Origin: an uncultured Algibacter sp.
GTDB taxonomy: Bacteria; Bacteroidota; Bacteroidia; Flavobacteriales; Flavobacteriaceae
NCBI GenBank assembly: GCA_947499935.1
Contig: CANMQH010000007.1
Coordinates: 62,001 to 126,000 of the forward strand
Direction of reading: 5' to 3'
Length of the DNA: 64,000 nt
Positions 31,951 through 41,442 of this stretch are shown piece by piece. Each line of letters begins with the position of its first letter. The first letter of the stretch is position 1. The notes below the pieces were generated by a model, which was not told the origin of the DNA, searched no databases, and was given only the letters and a program-made list of their open reading frames with translations. The position numbers and the translations under genes are program-made.

Positions 31951-33507
31951 TTATGCTTCAGGTTCTTCAGCTTCTTGATCAGGGTTAGGTTGTTCGGGTT
32001 GCTTAAATAAATCTATATAAGCTTCACCTAAATAGTCAATAACATGACTAGCGATTAAGCTTTGGTATCCAAAATCTTCAATAGCAATATCGGCAGATTT
32101 TCCATGCAAATACACGCCAAATATAGCTGCAGTTAATGCATTGTAGCCTTGCGAAATTAGTCCCGTAATAATACCTGTTAATACATCCCCGCTTCCTGCT
32201 GTTGCCAAACCTGGGTTGCCTGTGGTATTAACATATAGTTTGTCCTCAAATACCGTTATGGTATTAGCACCTTTAATAACGATAATTAATTTATGCTTTT
32301 TTGAAAACGCTTTAACTTTTTTAAGTTTATCAAAATCGTTTTTCCATACACCAATTAACCGTTCTAATTCTTTAGGGTGCGGTGTTAAAACGGTTTGTTC
32401 TGGTAATAATTTAATTAAAGCTTTCTTTTTTGAAAGCATATTAATACCATCAGCATCGATTACCAATGGCACTTTATTGGTTTTTAAAAAAGCACCAAAA
32501 GCAGATAGCGTTTTTGTGTTTGTTCCCATACCTACACCTAAACCAATAACTGTAGGGGTTATTTTAAATTTAATGGATGTAATGTGTTCTTCATGAGTAT
32601 CAGTAATAACCATAGCCTCAGGAAAAGCTGTTTGTAGTGGTAAATAACCACATTTTGGCACATATACAGAAACTAAGCCTGCTCCAGCAGACAATGCTGC
32701 TTTACTAGCCAAGGTTGTAGCGCCAATTTTACCATAACTCCCTCCAATAATTAAAGTATGCCCATATTGTCCTTTATGCCCAAACCGCTCTCTAGGAATG
32801 TAGTTTGGTAGCACTTCAAATTTGCTTATTAATTCGGCTTCTGTTTCTGTAGTATATATAAATTCTTGATCTAAACCAATATCTAAGATTTCCCATTGCA
32901 CGGTATATTTTGCCGTTTCTGGTAAAAAGAAAATTAACTTTGGAGATGCAAAACTTAATGTAAACCCTGCCCATACTACAGCATCTTCATCTTCAATAGT
33001 TTTATCTGTGTATAAGCCTGATGGTATATCTATTGATAAAGTAAATGCCTTGCTTGCTCTAAAGTGCATAAATAATCCCTTTACCCAATCGTCTATAGGT
33101 TTGTTTAAACCAATACCAAAAACGGCATCAACAATAATGTCATCTGGATTAATTTCTGGAAAATCCTCGGCACAGCTTAGTAAAATTGGCCACGATTTGG
33201 TAACGTTTTTTATTCTATCATAATTAATCAAAAAATCTTTAGAGCGTTTGTCACTACAATTAATAACGTATGTGTTTACATTATAGCCAGCTAATATTAA
33301 ATGTCTGGCTAAAACTAAACCGTCTCCGCCATTATTTCCAATGCCACAAAAAACATGTACAGGTACTTGCGCACCTTGCATACGCATGTGAATCCAATTA
33401 AAAATTTGAGTTCCTGCACGCTCCATTAAGTCTGTTGAGGAAATATTTTGTTTTTCGGCAGTTAATTTGTCGCCTTGGTATATTTGTTCTTTAGAAAATA
33501 ACTTCAT
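31951..33507 (-). CDS. nnr: Bifunctional NAD(P)H-hydrate epimerase / ADP-dependent dehydratase
   Basis: The product is 518 residues with two domains. Residues ~1-215 are the YjeF_N epimerase (VFCGIGNNGGDGLVLARHL, DDIIVDAVFGIGL, SIDIPSGL). Residues ~225-500 are the YjeF_C carbohydrate-kinase-like dehydratase (GHTLIIGGSYGKIGATTLA, PLVIDADGINML, TPHPKELERL, TAGSGDVLTGIITGLISQG). Together they repair hydrated NAD(P)H in the cytoplasm. The length is as expected for the fused form. The C-terminus ends in an acidic Glu/Pro tail. It is a single minus-strand gene. Confidence 0.95.
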   Translation of the reverse strand: MKLFSKEQIYQGDKLTAEKQNISSTDLMERAGTQIFNWIHMRMQGAQVPVHVFCGIGNNGGDGLVLARHLILAGYNVNTYVINCSDKRSKDFLINYDRIKNVTKSWPILLSCAEDFPEINPDDIIVDAVFGIGLNKPIDDWVKGLFMHFRASKAFTLSIDIPSGLYTDKTIEDEDAVVWAGFTLSFASPKLIFFLPETAKYTVQWEILDIGLDQEFIYTTETEAELISKFEVLPNYIPRERFGHKGQYGHTLIIGGSYGKIGATTLASKAALSAGAGLVSVYVPKCGYLPLQTAFPEAMVITDTHEEHITSIKFKITPTVIGLGVGMGTNTKTLSAFGAFLKTNKVPLVIDADGINMLSKKKALIKLLPEQTVLTPHPKELERLIGVWKNDFDKLKKVKAFSKKHKLIIVIKGANTITVFEDKLYVNTTGNPGLATAGSGDVLTGIITGLISQGYNALTAAIFGVYLHGKSADIAIEDFGYQSLIASHVIDYLGEAYIDLFKQPEQPNPDQEAEEPEA

Positions 33508-33850
33508 TTAAATTGAATTATAGAATTTTCAGTACTTAATATAGTTTGTCTTATTTTTTTAATGAATATGGACACAATATAAGAATACTGCAAAAAAATG
33601 TTTTTAGGTTTTTTTATAAGGCTAAAAGTAATACTTTTGAAATGTATTATATAACGATAATGAATCATTTAGGCCAAAATAATATTACAGCAATTTCTTT
33701 TTCATTAAAGCAAGGTCGTTTTATTTTAGCTTCAAATACAAGCATTATAACCCTTTGGGGTTATTAGTTATATATTCTTCAGACCTTATTTGTAATTTTA
33801 AAAATTACAATATTTCAATTATTTTTTTTAATTATTCAAGATATTAAAAC
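33508..33850. other. Intergenic leader region (343 bp) upstream of thrA
   Basis: It holds a short frame with an ATG at 33661 (MNHLGQNNITAISFSLKQG, 35 codons) whose last codons overlap a hairpin: ATAACCC (33749-33755) with GGGTTAT (33760-33766). It also holds a 17-bp palindrome at 33792-33808. Thr and Ile codons in the short frame are not clearly enriched, so a classical thr attenuator is possible but unproven. Confidence 0.4.
33792..33808. promoter_or_regulatory. Palindrome GTAATTTT-A-AAAATTAC in thr leader
   Basis: Perfect 8-bp arms around one central base, 42 bp upstream of the thrA ATG. It could be an operator or a short RNA hairpin followed by a T-rich stretch. Confidence 0.4.
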
Positions 33851-36295
33851 ATGAAAGTTTTAAAATTTGGAGGAACGTCAGTAGGTTCTTCAAAAAACAT
33901 AAATAGCGTTATCAACATTTTAGAAAACTATGGTAAAGATGATACTTTGGCATGTGTTGTTTCTGCTATTGGTGGCATAACAGATAAATTACTTTTAGCT
34001 GGTAAGCAGGCTAAAAACAAGGATAATACATTTGTAGATACCTTTAATACCATAAAAGATATTCATTTTAATATCATAAAGGAATTAAATCCAAAAGATT
34101 CTGGTTCAATAATCGATTATGTAGATAACAAACTAAATATTTTAAAGAGTTTGTTGGATGGCATTTATTTAATTAATGAACTGTCGCCTAAAACATCAGA
34201 TAAGTTAGTAAGTTTTGGTGAGTTGTTATCCTCTTACATTATTGCAGAGACCATGAAACTTAGAGGTATTTCTGCAGACCGAAAAAATTCTCAAGAATTA
34301 ATAGTTACAAATTCTAACTTTACAAAAGCCGAAGTTGACTATCAAATTACTAATAAAAATATATCACGTTTTTTTGATTCGGCTAAGCAAAATATTACCA
34401 TTCTCCCAGGGTTTATTTCAAAATCTACAACAGGAGAGATTACAACGTTAGGTCGTGGTGGTTCAGATTTTACAGCGGCTATTATAGCTGCTGCTTTACA
34501 TGTAAAACAATTAGAGATTTGGACGGATGTTAGTGGTATGTTTACTACAAACCCAAAATTGGTTAAGCACGCCTACCCTATTGATAAAATTTCTTATCAA
34601 GAAGCTATGGAGCTTTCACATTTTGGAGCAAAGGTATTATACCCTCCTACGGTACAGCCTGTATTGAGTTTAGATATCCCTATCCATATAAAAAACACAT
34701 TAAAGCCAGAAGATGCTGGTACAGTAATTTCTAGTGATGTTGTAGTTAGTAATGCACCTGTAACGGGTATTAGTAATATAAATAGTATTGCGCTTTTAAC
34801 TTTAGAAGGTAGCGGAATGGTTGGTGTACCAGGGTTTTCTAAAAGGCTTTTTGAAACCTTGTCTCAAGAAAAAATCAATATTGTTTTAATAACCCAAGCA
34901 TCATCAGAACACTCTATATGCTTAGGTATAGAAGCCAAAGAAGCTAATATGGCTAAAACAGCTATAGATGCTACTTTTGAAAATGAGATAACGCTAAACA
35001 AAATAGAACCTATTACTATAGAAACGGGATTATCTATAATAGCTTTAGTTGGCGATAACATGAAAAACCACCAAGGTATAAGTGGTAAAATGTTTAGTAC
35101 ATTAGGCAAGAATAATATTAATATTAGAGCGATTGCACAAGGAGCCTCAGAAAAAAATATTTCTGCGATTATTGCAGAACATGATGTTAAAAAAGCACTA
35201 AATACATTACACGAACAATTTTTTGAATCAAAAACAAAACAACTCAATGTTTTTATTACCGGTGTTGGTAATGTTGGCGAACGCTTGGTAGAACAGATAA
35301 AACAACAACGTAAATATTTAAAGAAAAATTTAAAGATTAACCTGCGTGTTGTTGGGCTATCCAATTCTAGAACCATGGTATTTAATGAAGATGGTATCGA
35401 TTTAAAAAATTGGAAAGCAGAACTAGTTAGTGGTGAAAAAGCTACACTAGAAGGCTTTTTTGAAAACACTAAAGCACTTAATTTACGGAATAGTATTTTT
35501 GTAGATGTAACAGCTAATAAAGATGTTGCTGACTTATATGCGAAGTATTTAAGACAAAGTATTGGTGTTGTTGCTTGTAATAAAATAGCGTGTTCTAGCG
35601 ATTTTGAAAACTATACCTTATTAAAACGTTTATCGTTAAAATACAATGCTCCATTTTTATTTGAAACCAATGTAGGTGCTGGCTTACCAATAATAGACAC
35701 TCTAGTTAATTTAATGGCTTCGGGAGATAAAATTGTATCTATTCAAGCTGTATTATCAGGTAGTTTAAATTTTGTATTTAATAATTTTAATGATTCTACT
35801 AAATTTTACGATGTTGTTAAGCAAGCTGCTGCAGAAGGCTATACAGAACCAGACCCAAGAATAGATTTAAGCGGTGTTGATGTTGCTAGAAAAATATTAA
35901 TTTTAGCAAGAGAAAGTGGTATGGAAATGAATTTAGAAGATATTGAAAATACACCGTTCTTATCTGAGTTAGGTTTACAAAGCGGTTCGGTTGATGATTT
36001 TTATGAAACTTTAATAAAAGACGAGGCGCATTATCAAAAATTATATGCTTCGGCAAAAGCAAAAAACTGTCAATTAAAATACGTTGCTGAATTAAATAAT
36101 GGTAAAGCTAGTGTTGGCTTAAAAGAAATCCCAGAAGGGCATCCCTTTTATAATTTAGAAGGAAAAGACAATATCGTCATGTTTTACACGCAACGTTACA
36201 CAGAGCAGCCTATGATTATAAAAGGTGCTGGTGCTGGTGCAGATGTAACGGCCTCAGGTTTATTTGCAGATATCATTAGACTTGGAAACGATTAA
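33851..36295 (+). CDS. thrA: Bifunctional aspartate kinase / homoserine dehydrogenase I
   Basis: The product is 814 residues. The aspartate kinase domain covers about residues 1-290 (KVLKFGGTSVGSS, TTLGRGGSDFTAAIIAAAL). Two ACT domains (~310-460) follow, with VGVPGFSKRLFETLSQEKINIVLITQASSEHSI, and are probably the threonine feedback site. Homoserine dehydrogenase covers ~465-814 (VFITGVGNVGERLVEQI, GAGLPIIDTLVNL, EGYTEPDPRIDLSGVDVARK). It catalyses the first and third steps from aspartate to threonine or methionine. It is the first gene of thrA-thrB-thrC. Confidence 0.97.
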   Translation: MKVLKFGGTSVGSSKNINSVINILENYGKDDTLACVVSAIGGITDKLLLAGKQAKNKDNTFVDTFNTIKDIHFNIIKELNPKDSGSIIDYVDNKLNILKSLLDGIYLINELSPKTSDKLVSFGELLSSYIIAETMKLRGISADRKNSQELIVTNSNFTKAEVDYQITNKNISRFFDSAKQNITILPGFISKSTTGEITTLGRGGSDFTAAIIAAALHVKQLEIWTDVSGMFTTNPKLVKHAYPIDKISYQEAMELSHFGAKVLYPPTVQPVLSLDIPIHIKNTLKPEDAGTVISSDVVVSNAPVTGISNINSIALLTLEGSGMVGVPGFSKRLFETLSQEKINIVLITQASSEHSICLGIEAKEANMAKTAIDATFENEITLNKIEPITIETGLSIIALVGDNMKNHQGISGKMFSTLGKNNINIRAIAQGASEKNISAIIAEHDVKKALNTLHEQFFESKTKQLNVFITGVGNVGERLVEQIKQQRKYLKKNLKINLRVVGLSNSRTMVFNEDGIDLKNWKAELVSGEKATLEGFFENTKALNLRNSIFVDVTANKDVADLYAKYLRQSIGVVACNKIACSSDFENYTLLKRLSLKYNAPFLFETNVGAGLPIIDTLVNLMASGDKIVSIQAVLSGSLNFVFNNFNDSTKFYDVVKQAAAEGYTEPDPRIDLSGVDVARKILILARESGMEMNLEDIENTPFLSELGLQSGSVDDFYETLIKDEAHYQKLYASAKAKNCQLKYVAELNNGKASVGLKEIPEGHPFYNLEGKDNIVMFYTQRYTEQPMIIKGAGAGADVTASGLFADIIRLGND

Positions 36296-36379
36296 AAAAA
36301 CATAAGAATAAAGAAAAGAGGAATAAAGCCTTTTATTGTAAATTTTCTCTTTTCTTTGTTTTCTTTTTCTAGAATAAGG

Positions 36380-37300
36380 ATGAACGAAATAAAAATATTT
36401 TCTCCAGCAACTGTGGCTAATGTAGCTTGTGGGTTTGACATTTTAGGCTTTTGCCTGGATAGTGTTGGAGACCACATGGTAATAAGAAAAACGGATACAA
36501 AAGGTATTCATATTACAAAAATTGAAGGTTTTGATTTGCCCTATGAACCTGAATTAAATGTAGCTGGTGTTTCTGCTTTAGAGATGTACGCAACGCTTGA
36601 TGTAGATTTTGGTTTTGAAATAGAAATTTATAAAAAAATAAAACCTGGAAGTGGTATTGGTAGTAGTGCTGCTAGTGCTGTTGGTAGTGTTTTTGGCATG
36701 AATGCGCTACTTGGCAACCCATTTAGTAAAACACAGCTTACCGAATTTGCCATTAAAGGCGAAGCTTTAGCCAGTAAATGTGAACATGCAGATAACTTGG
36801 CTCCTGCCCTTTTTGGAGGCTTTACTTTAGTGAAAAGTGTTTCTCCTTTACAAATTTTAGAAATACCTTCGCCAAAAAAATTGTATGCAACCATAGTGCA
36901 TCCACAAATTGAGATAAAAACATCAGAGTCTAGAGCAATACTACCAAAACAAGTTGCTTTAAGTGATGCTGTTAAGCAATCTGCAAATTTAGGAAGTCTT
37001 GTACATGCTTTGCATACCAATGATTATGATTTAATTAAAAACTCATTAAACGATGTTATTGTTGAACAGCATAGGAGTAAATTAATTCCTGAATTTAACA
37101 AAGTAAAACAAGCTATTTTAAATGCTGGGGCTTTAGGAGCAGGAATATCGGGCTCTGGCCCATCTATATTTTCGTTAAGTGAAGGGTTAGAAACTGCCAA
37201 CAATGTTAAAGATGCTATTATAAAAATATACTCAAATACTGGAATAGAATTTGATATACATATATCAAAAATCAATAGCGAAGGTGTTAAGGTTTTGTAA
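36380..37300 (+). CDS. thrB: Homoserine kinase
   Basis: I place the start at the ATG at 36380 (306 residues), which is preceded directly by AAGGA and begins NEIKIFSPATVANVACGFDILG, the canonical ThrB N-terminus. An in-frame ATG at 36356 would add eight unlike residues. The GHMP kinase ATP loop is KIKPGSGIGSSAASAVGSV, and the C-terminal GHMP motif is LGAGISGSGPSIFSL. It phosphorylates homoserine with ATP for threonine synthase. It is the second gene of the thr operon. Confidence 0.96.
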   Translation: MNEIKIFSPATVANVACGFDILGFCLDSVGDHMVIRKTDTKGIHITKIEGFDLPYEPELNVAGVSALEMYATLDVDFGFEIEIYKKIKPGSGIGSSAASAVGSVFGMNALLGNPFSKTQLTEFAIKGEALASKCEHADNLAPALFGGFTLVKSVSPLQILEIPSPKKLYATIVHPQIEIKTSESRAILPKQVALSDAVKQSANLGSLVHALHTNDYDLIKNSLNDVIVEQHRSKLIPEFNKVKQAILNAGALGAGISGSGPSIFSLSEGLETANNVKDAIIKIYSNTGIEFDIHISKINSEGVKVL

Positions 37301-37347
37301 TAGAAGATAATGAACAAACAAAAAATTGAGAATAATTAGACGAAAGC

Positions 37348-38640
37348 ATGAACTACTATAGTTTAAATAAAAAAGCTCCCAATACAACCTTTAAAAATGC
37401 TGTTGTAAAAGGTTTAGCTCCAGATAAAGGTTTGTATTTTCCAGAAAGCATTACACCTTTATCTAAAAGTTTTTTTAGTAATATTGATAATTTATCATAT
37501 AGCGAGATAGCTTTTGAGGCTATAAAACAATTTGTATCGCCAGATATTCCTGAGCATACTTTAAAAACCATTGTTAAAGAAACACTTTCTTTTGATTTTC
37601 CTGTAGTAAAATTAAATGAGAACATATCTACTCTAGAATTGTTTCATGGGCCTACCATGGCATTTAAAGATGTTGGAGCACGTTTTATGGCTAGGTGTTT
37701 AGGCTATTTTAATCAAAAAAACACTAACGAAGTTACCGTTTTAGTTGCAACTTCTGGAGATACTGGAGGTGCTGTAGCTAATGGTTTTTTAGGCATAAAA
37801 GGTGTTAATGTTGTTATACTCTACCCTAGCGGTAAAGTAAGTGATATTCAGGAAAAACAATTAACAACACTTGGGCAAAATATAAAAGCCTTAGAGGTTA
37901 ATGGTACTTTTGATGATTGTCAAGCCATGGTTAAAACGGCATTTTTAGACGAAGAATTAACAAGTCAAATGCAATTAACATCTGCAAACTCAATAAATGT
38001 TGCACGATGGTTACCGCAATTATTTTATTTTATGTTTGCATACAAGCAATTGCATGGTAAACACAAAGACATTGTTTTCTCTATACCTAGCGGAAATTTT
38101 GGTAATATTTGTGCAGGTATGGTTGCACAACAATTAGGATTACCTATCAAACATTTTATAGCATCAAACAATGCTAATAATGTTGTTACGCGCTATTTAA
38201 TATCTCAAATGTACGAACCCAAACCATCTGTGCAAACTATAAGTAATGCTATGGATGTTGGTACACCAAGTAATTTTATACGAATACAAGAAATCTACAA
38301 AAATGACTTTGATGCCTTAAAAGAAAACATGTCATCTTATAGTTTTTCTGATGATGAAACTAAAAAGGCAATATTAGAAATTTATAATGATTATAATTAT
38401 GTAGCAGACCCTCATGGTGCGGTTGGGTATTTAGGTTGTAAAAAGTACTTAGAGCAGCAACCAAATACGCATTGTGTCTTTTTAGAAACGGCACATCCAA
38501 CAAAGTTTTTAGATGTGGTTGAAGATGTTATACAAAACAAGCAAGCTCTACCACCTCAAATTGAAGCTGTAATGGGGAAGAAAAAGCATGCTACAAACAT
38601 TGATACGTATTTAGACTTAAAAAACTATTTACTGAAGTAA
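37348..38640 (+). CDS. thrC: Threonine synthase
   Basis: The product is 430 residues. The N-terminus MNYYSLNKKAPNTTFKNAVVKGLAPDKGLYFPE is typical of ThrC. The PLP lysine lies in HGPTMAFKDVGARFMARCL and the phosphate-binding loop is VLVATSGDTGGAVANGFLG. It converts O-phosphohomoserine to threonine. It is the third gene of the operon, and the DUF922 gene follows 8 bp later, possibly co-transcribed. Confidence 0.96.
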   Translation: MNYYSLNKKAPNTTFKNAVVKGLAPDKGLYFPESITPLSKSFFSNIDNLSYSEIAFEAIKQFVSPDIPEHTLKTIVKETLSFDFPVVKLNENISTLELFHGPTMAFKDVGARFMARCLGYFNQKNTNEVTVLVATSGDTGGAVANGFLGIKGVNVVILYPSGKVSDIQEKQLTTLGQNIKALEVNGTFDDCQAMVKTAFLDEELTSQMQLTSANSINVARWLPQLFYFMFAYKQLHGKHKDIVFSIPSGNFGNICAGMVAQQLGLPIKHFIASNNANNVVTRYLISQMYEPKPSVQTISNAMDVGTPSNFIRIQEIYKNDFDALKENMSSYSFSDDETKKAILEIYNDYNYVADPHGAVGYLGCKKYLEQQPNTHCVFLETAHPTKFLDVVEDVIQNKQALPPQIEAVMGKKKHATNIDTYLDLKNYLLK

Positions 38641-38648
38641 TTTATTTT

Positions 38649-39221
38649 ATGAAATTATACAAAAAAACTATTATATTTTGTTTTCTACTGGTATCATGCA
38701 TGGTCTTTTCTCAAGAGAGCATAATTGTATGGGGTACTAAGCCATTAGCCTGGAAACATTTTCAAGCAAAACTTAGTAAACACTCTAAGTTTGATGCTAA
38801 CTCACATTTAAAAATAAAATCTACATATTCCGTTTATCAAGATTTATTAAAATGTAGAATTGTTGCAGAGTTTAATACTAAAAAATCTAAAATTAAAACA
38901 AAAGGAATCGCTTCTAAACTATTGCTTAAACATGAGCAGCTACATTTTGATATTGCTGAGTATCAAGCAAGGTTATTTAGAAAAGAACTTGCATCATATC
39001 AATTTAAATCTAAAAAGACTATTGGTTGTGAAATGCGAAAATTAAGAAAGAAGTATTACAAATTATCAAAAAAAATGCAATCTGAATATGATGCCGAAAC
39101 AAATCATTCCATAAATGAAGTAGAACAAAAAAAATGGAATAGAAAAGTTAAGTTTAAGCTAGAGCGCTCAATAGATTTTTCAAGCCCTAATATTTCTTTA
39201 GATTTAGTCTATTCAAAATAG
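38649..39221 (+). CDS. DUF922 secreted putative Zn-protease
   Basis: The product is 190 residues. A signal peptide is evident (IIFCFLLVSCMVFSQESI). Residues ~75-100 carry LLKHEQLHFDIAEYQARLFRKEL, an HExxH motif with the family's following FDIAE, as in DUF922 predicted zinc metalloproteases. The domain starts with IIVWGTKPLAWKHFQAK. It is periplasmic or surface-located, and the substrate is unknown. It lies only 8 bp after thrC on the same strand, a position without an obvious metabolic reason, so co-transcription may be incidental. Confidence 0.83.
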   Translation: MKLYKKTIIFCFLLVSCMVFSQESIIVWGTKPLAWKHFQAKLSKHSKFDANSHLKIKSTYSVYQDLLKCRIVAEFNTKKSKIKTKGIASKLLLKHEQLHFDIAEYQARLFRKELASYQFKSKKTIGCEMRKLRKKYYKLSKKMQSEYDAETNHSINEVEQKKWNRKVKFKLERSIDFSSPNISLDLVYSK

Positions 39222-39282
39222 CTGTTTATTTAACACACGATAAACTATAATAGCATTATTTTTAATCAAAAAAAGCAAAATA

Positions 39283-40932
39283 TTATTTTATAACAACCAA
39301 CTTTTTAACTTTAATTTTACTGCGAGCTCCTCTAATTTCAATAAAGTAGAAACCATTATTAAATTTTTCAAAATTAATTTGATGGTCACCAGATATATCA
39401 CCACGAGCTATAAGAACTCCCAATTCATTGTAGATTAAGTACTGCGTCGCATCAAGATTTTTATTGTTTATAATCACTAAATTATCAGATACTGGATTGG
39501 GATAAATAAGGATGTCTTCAGTTTTATCACTATAGTCTGTATTAACTTCTTTCGACAACATGTTTAAAAACAATTGACCTGTTTGCTTTGGGTCTAACCA
39601 ACTAGAAAGTCTAGTTTCACTGGTTGTACCATAATCCCACGATACATCAAATCTACCATACCAATCTTCTAAATCATTATCTTGACCACTTATACATGCA
39701 GCAAACCCTCCTGTTAATTGGCCAATAATCCTTCCTTTAGCATCAAATAGGGGAGCACCCGATGAGCCAATGGTTGTAACGCCTATTTCCCAGCCTTTTG
39801 TTTTTTCTGAAATCTTCCAAATGTCTGTTTCTGGATTTTCAAATGTAATGGTTGCCTTTTCTGGAGCATCATTATCTCTACTAACTTCCATTAAATTACC
39901 ATTGGGATGGTGAATACTTACTGTAAAATTTGGAGCTATTGTAGTTTTATTCCAACCTGCCCACTCCAAATCCCAATCTGGACTTAAGCCACCATCTAAT
40001 TGTAATAATTTAAAATCAGATTTACTGTTGGATGCCAAAACAGTAGCACCGCTAGTTGTTTGTATCTCTTTTGAAGTATTATTGGTGCTATCAACACCAC
40101 AATTTACTTCGGTATTAATATAATTAAACCTAAATGCCCAAGTAGACTCTAAACCAATATTGCAGTGGTTTGCTGTTAAAAAATAAGGTGCTTTGTCATT
40201 ATTAGTATTATTTATTAAAACGCCTGTACAAAAAGAACTTTCGGTTACAATAAGTGCTACGGCGTGTTTTAGTCGTTCTTTTAAAGGCTCAAAATCTCCA
40301 CCAATATCGCAGTTAACATTAAAGCTACAACTATTAGATTTGTTTGTGTTAGATTCTGTTTTATTTTCTGTGGATAATGCGCGATAACCATGTATAACTT
40401 TAGAAATATTTAATTGTCCTAGTCCCCTAACTTGGGCAGGTTCATAATATTCTACCCAAACATTATCTCCTAATATAGGCCATGTTCCCATTAATTTATC
40501 TTCTCTATTAGATAAGTTTGTATATCCTCCCAACATATCCTTTTTGTTATTACTATAGATGTATAGCTCTCCGCCTTCTGGAAGGTCATACATATTAAAT
40601 ACAAAGTTTATGGATTTCGCACCCTTAGAATAAATATTAACACGCCATATTCGATCTCCATTAGCTAAACCTGTCCAAAACCCTGCATTATCTAATCCTA
40701 AATTAACTTTAAATTCATAGCCAAATCTTATAGGTTTATTTACGGCGTGCTGTTTTTTTTCATCTTCAGCTATCAATTTTGCTGTATTTATGTGTTGCAT
40801 TTTTATTTGATTTGAAGAGGTACTATCTAGTACGTTTATAGCCCAACTTTTGGGTTCTCCAAGTTTTATAACTTGACTATGCATTAAAATAGAGCAATGA
40901 AAACAAAGTATGCTAAAGATTAACTTTTTCAT
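39283..40932 (-). CDS. T9SS-exported trypsin-like (lysyl endopeptidase-type) protease
   Basis: I place the start at the ATG at 40932 (549 residues), which gives the signal peptide KKLIFSILCFHCSILMHSQ. The in-frame ATG at 41037 would put 35 residues before it. A roughly 180-residue propeptide or beta region precedes the trypsin-fold domain: His in FLTANHCNIG, Ser in TTIGSSGAPLFDAKGRIIGQLTGG, and Cys pairs such as SCSFNVNCDIGG. The C-terminal ~75 residues are a type A T9SS sorting domain (IYPNPVSDNLVI ... GFYFIEI ... KVKKLVVIK). It is probably secreted to the surface or medium. Its presence implies a type IX secretion system elsewhere in the genome. Confidence 0.9.
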   Translation of the reverse strand: MKKLIFSILCFHCSILMHSQVIKLGEPKSWAINVLDSTSSNQIKMQHINTAKLIAEDEKKQHAVNKPIRFGYEFKVNLGLDNAGFWTGLANGDRIWRVNIYSKGAKSINFVFNMYDLPEGGELYIYSNNKKDMLGGYTNLSNREDKLMGTWPILGDNVWVEYYEPAQVRGLGQLNISKVIHGYRALSTENKTESNTNKSNSCSFNVNCDIGGDFEPLKERLKHAVALIVTESSFCTGVLINNTNNDKAPYFLTANHCNIGLESTWAFRFNYINTEVNCGVDSTNNTSKEIQTTSGATVLASNSKSDFKLLQLDGGLSPDWDLEWAGWNKTTIAPNFTVSIHHPNGNLMEVSRDNDAPEKATITFENPETDIWKISEKTKGWEIGVTTIGSSGAPLFDAKGRIIGQLTGGFAACISGQDNDLEDWYGRFDVSWDYGTTSETRLSSWLDPKQTGQLFLNMLSKEVNTDYSDKTEDILIYPNPVSDNLVIINNKNLDATQYLIYNELGVLIARGDISGDHQINFEKFNNGFYFIEIRGARSKIKVKKLVVIK

Positions 40933-41164
40933 AGAGGGATAAAAATTATTAAATATTAATGGAATTATTTTTTTGAACTTATTTAAACTTTTATTCAAGA
41001 ATCTAAAAGTCAATGTTTTAAGCTGTATAGCTTTCAAACTAATTATAAATATAAATATTATAAATGAAAACTTACAGATAATTCTTAATATTCCTAAATT
41101 GATTTTAGTTTAAATAATTTTAATATATACGAAATATCTTAAATTTTTAATTTTTATCGTTTTT

Positions 41165-41184
41165 TTGAAAGTTTAAACTTTCAA
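41165..41184. promoter_or_regulatory. 20-bp perfect palindrome, candidate operator
   Basis: TTGAAAGTTT faces AAACTTTCAA with no spacer. It lies between two divergent secreted-protease genes (233 bp from one start, 258 bp from the other), so a dimeric regulator could control both. The regulator is not identified. Confidence 0.45.
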
Positions 41185-41385
41185 TTATTGAAATTAAATT
41201 AAGATTTTTCTTGTTTTAGATGTATTTAATCAGATAAAACTTATACTTTTTGGATAACATTTCGTTAACATTTTGTTTCTAAAATATTAAAATTTGACAT
41301 ACAAATAGCTAATAAGTAATACTTTAGCTATTTAAATCAAAATAAAGTACTATATAATCTGAAAAAAAAAACAAACAAAACTCTG

Positions 41386-41393
41386 TACATTTG
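41386..41393 (+). promoter_or_regulatory. Candidate -7 element TACATTTG for metzincin gene
   Basis: TACATTTG matches TANNTTTG, 49 bp upstream of the ATG at 41443. Confidence 0.5.
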
Positions 41394-41442
41394 TAATGTT
41401 TGCAAACACAAATATTTTAACCATTAAAATTAATTCCATTTT

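Larger units (their letters stand above)
40933..41442. other. Divergent intergenic region (510 bp), AT-rich
   Basis: Between the T9SS protease and the metzincin lipoprotein I see no gene. It holds a 20-bp perfect palindrome (41165-41184) and a plus-strand -7 element (41386-41393). Confidence 0.6.

Noticed and set aside
33546..33767. 73-codon frame upstream of thrA as a real protein
   Set aside because: Overlaps the leader structures and lacks protein-like features. I keep only the possibility that its last 35 codons act as a leader peptide.
34864..35469. Long minus-strand 201-codon frame opposite thrA
   Set aside because: Fully contained in thrA on the other strand, with no family motifs or promoter. 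A shadow frame.
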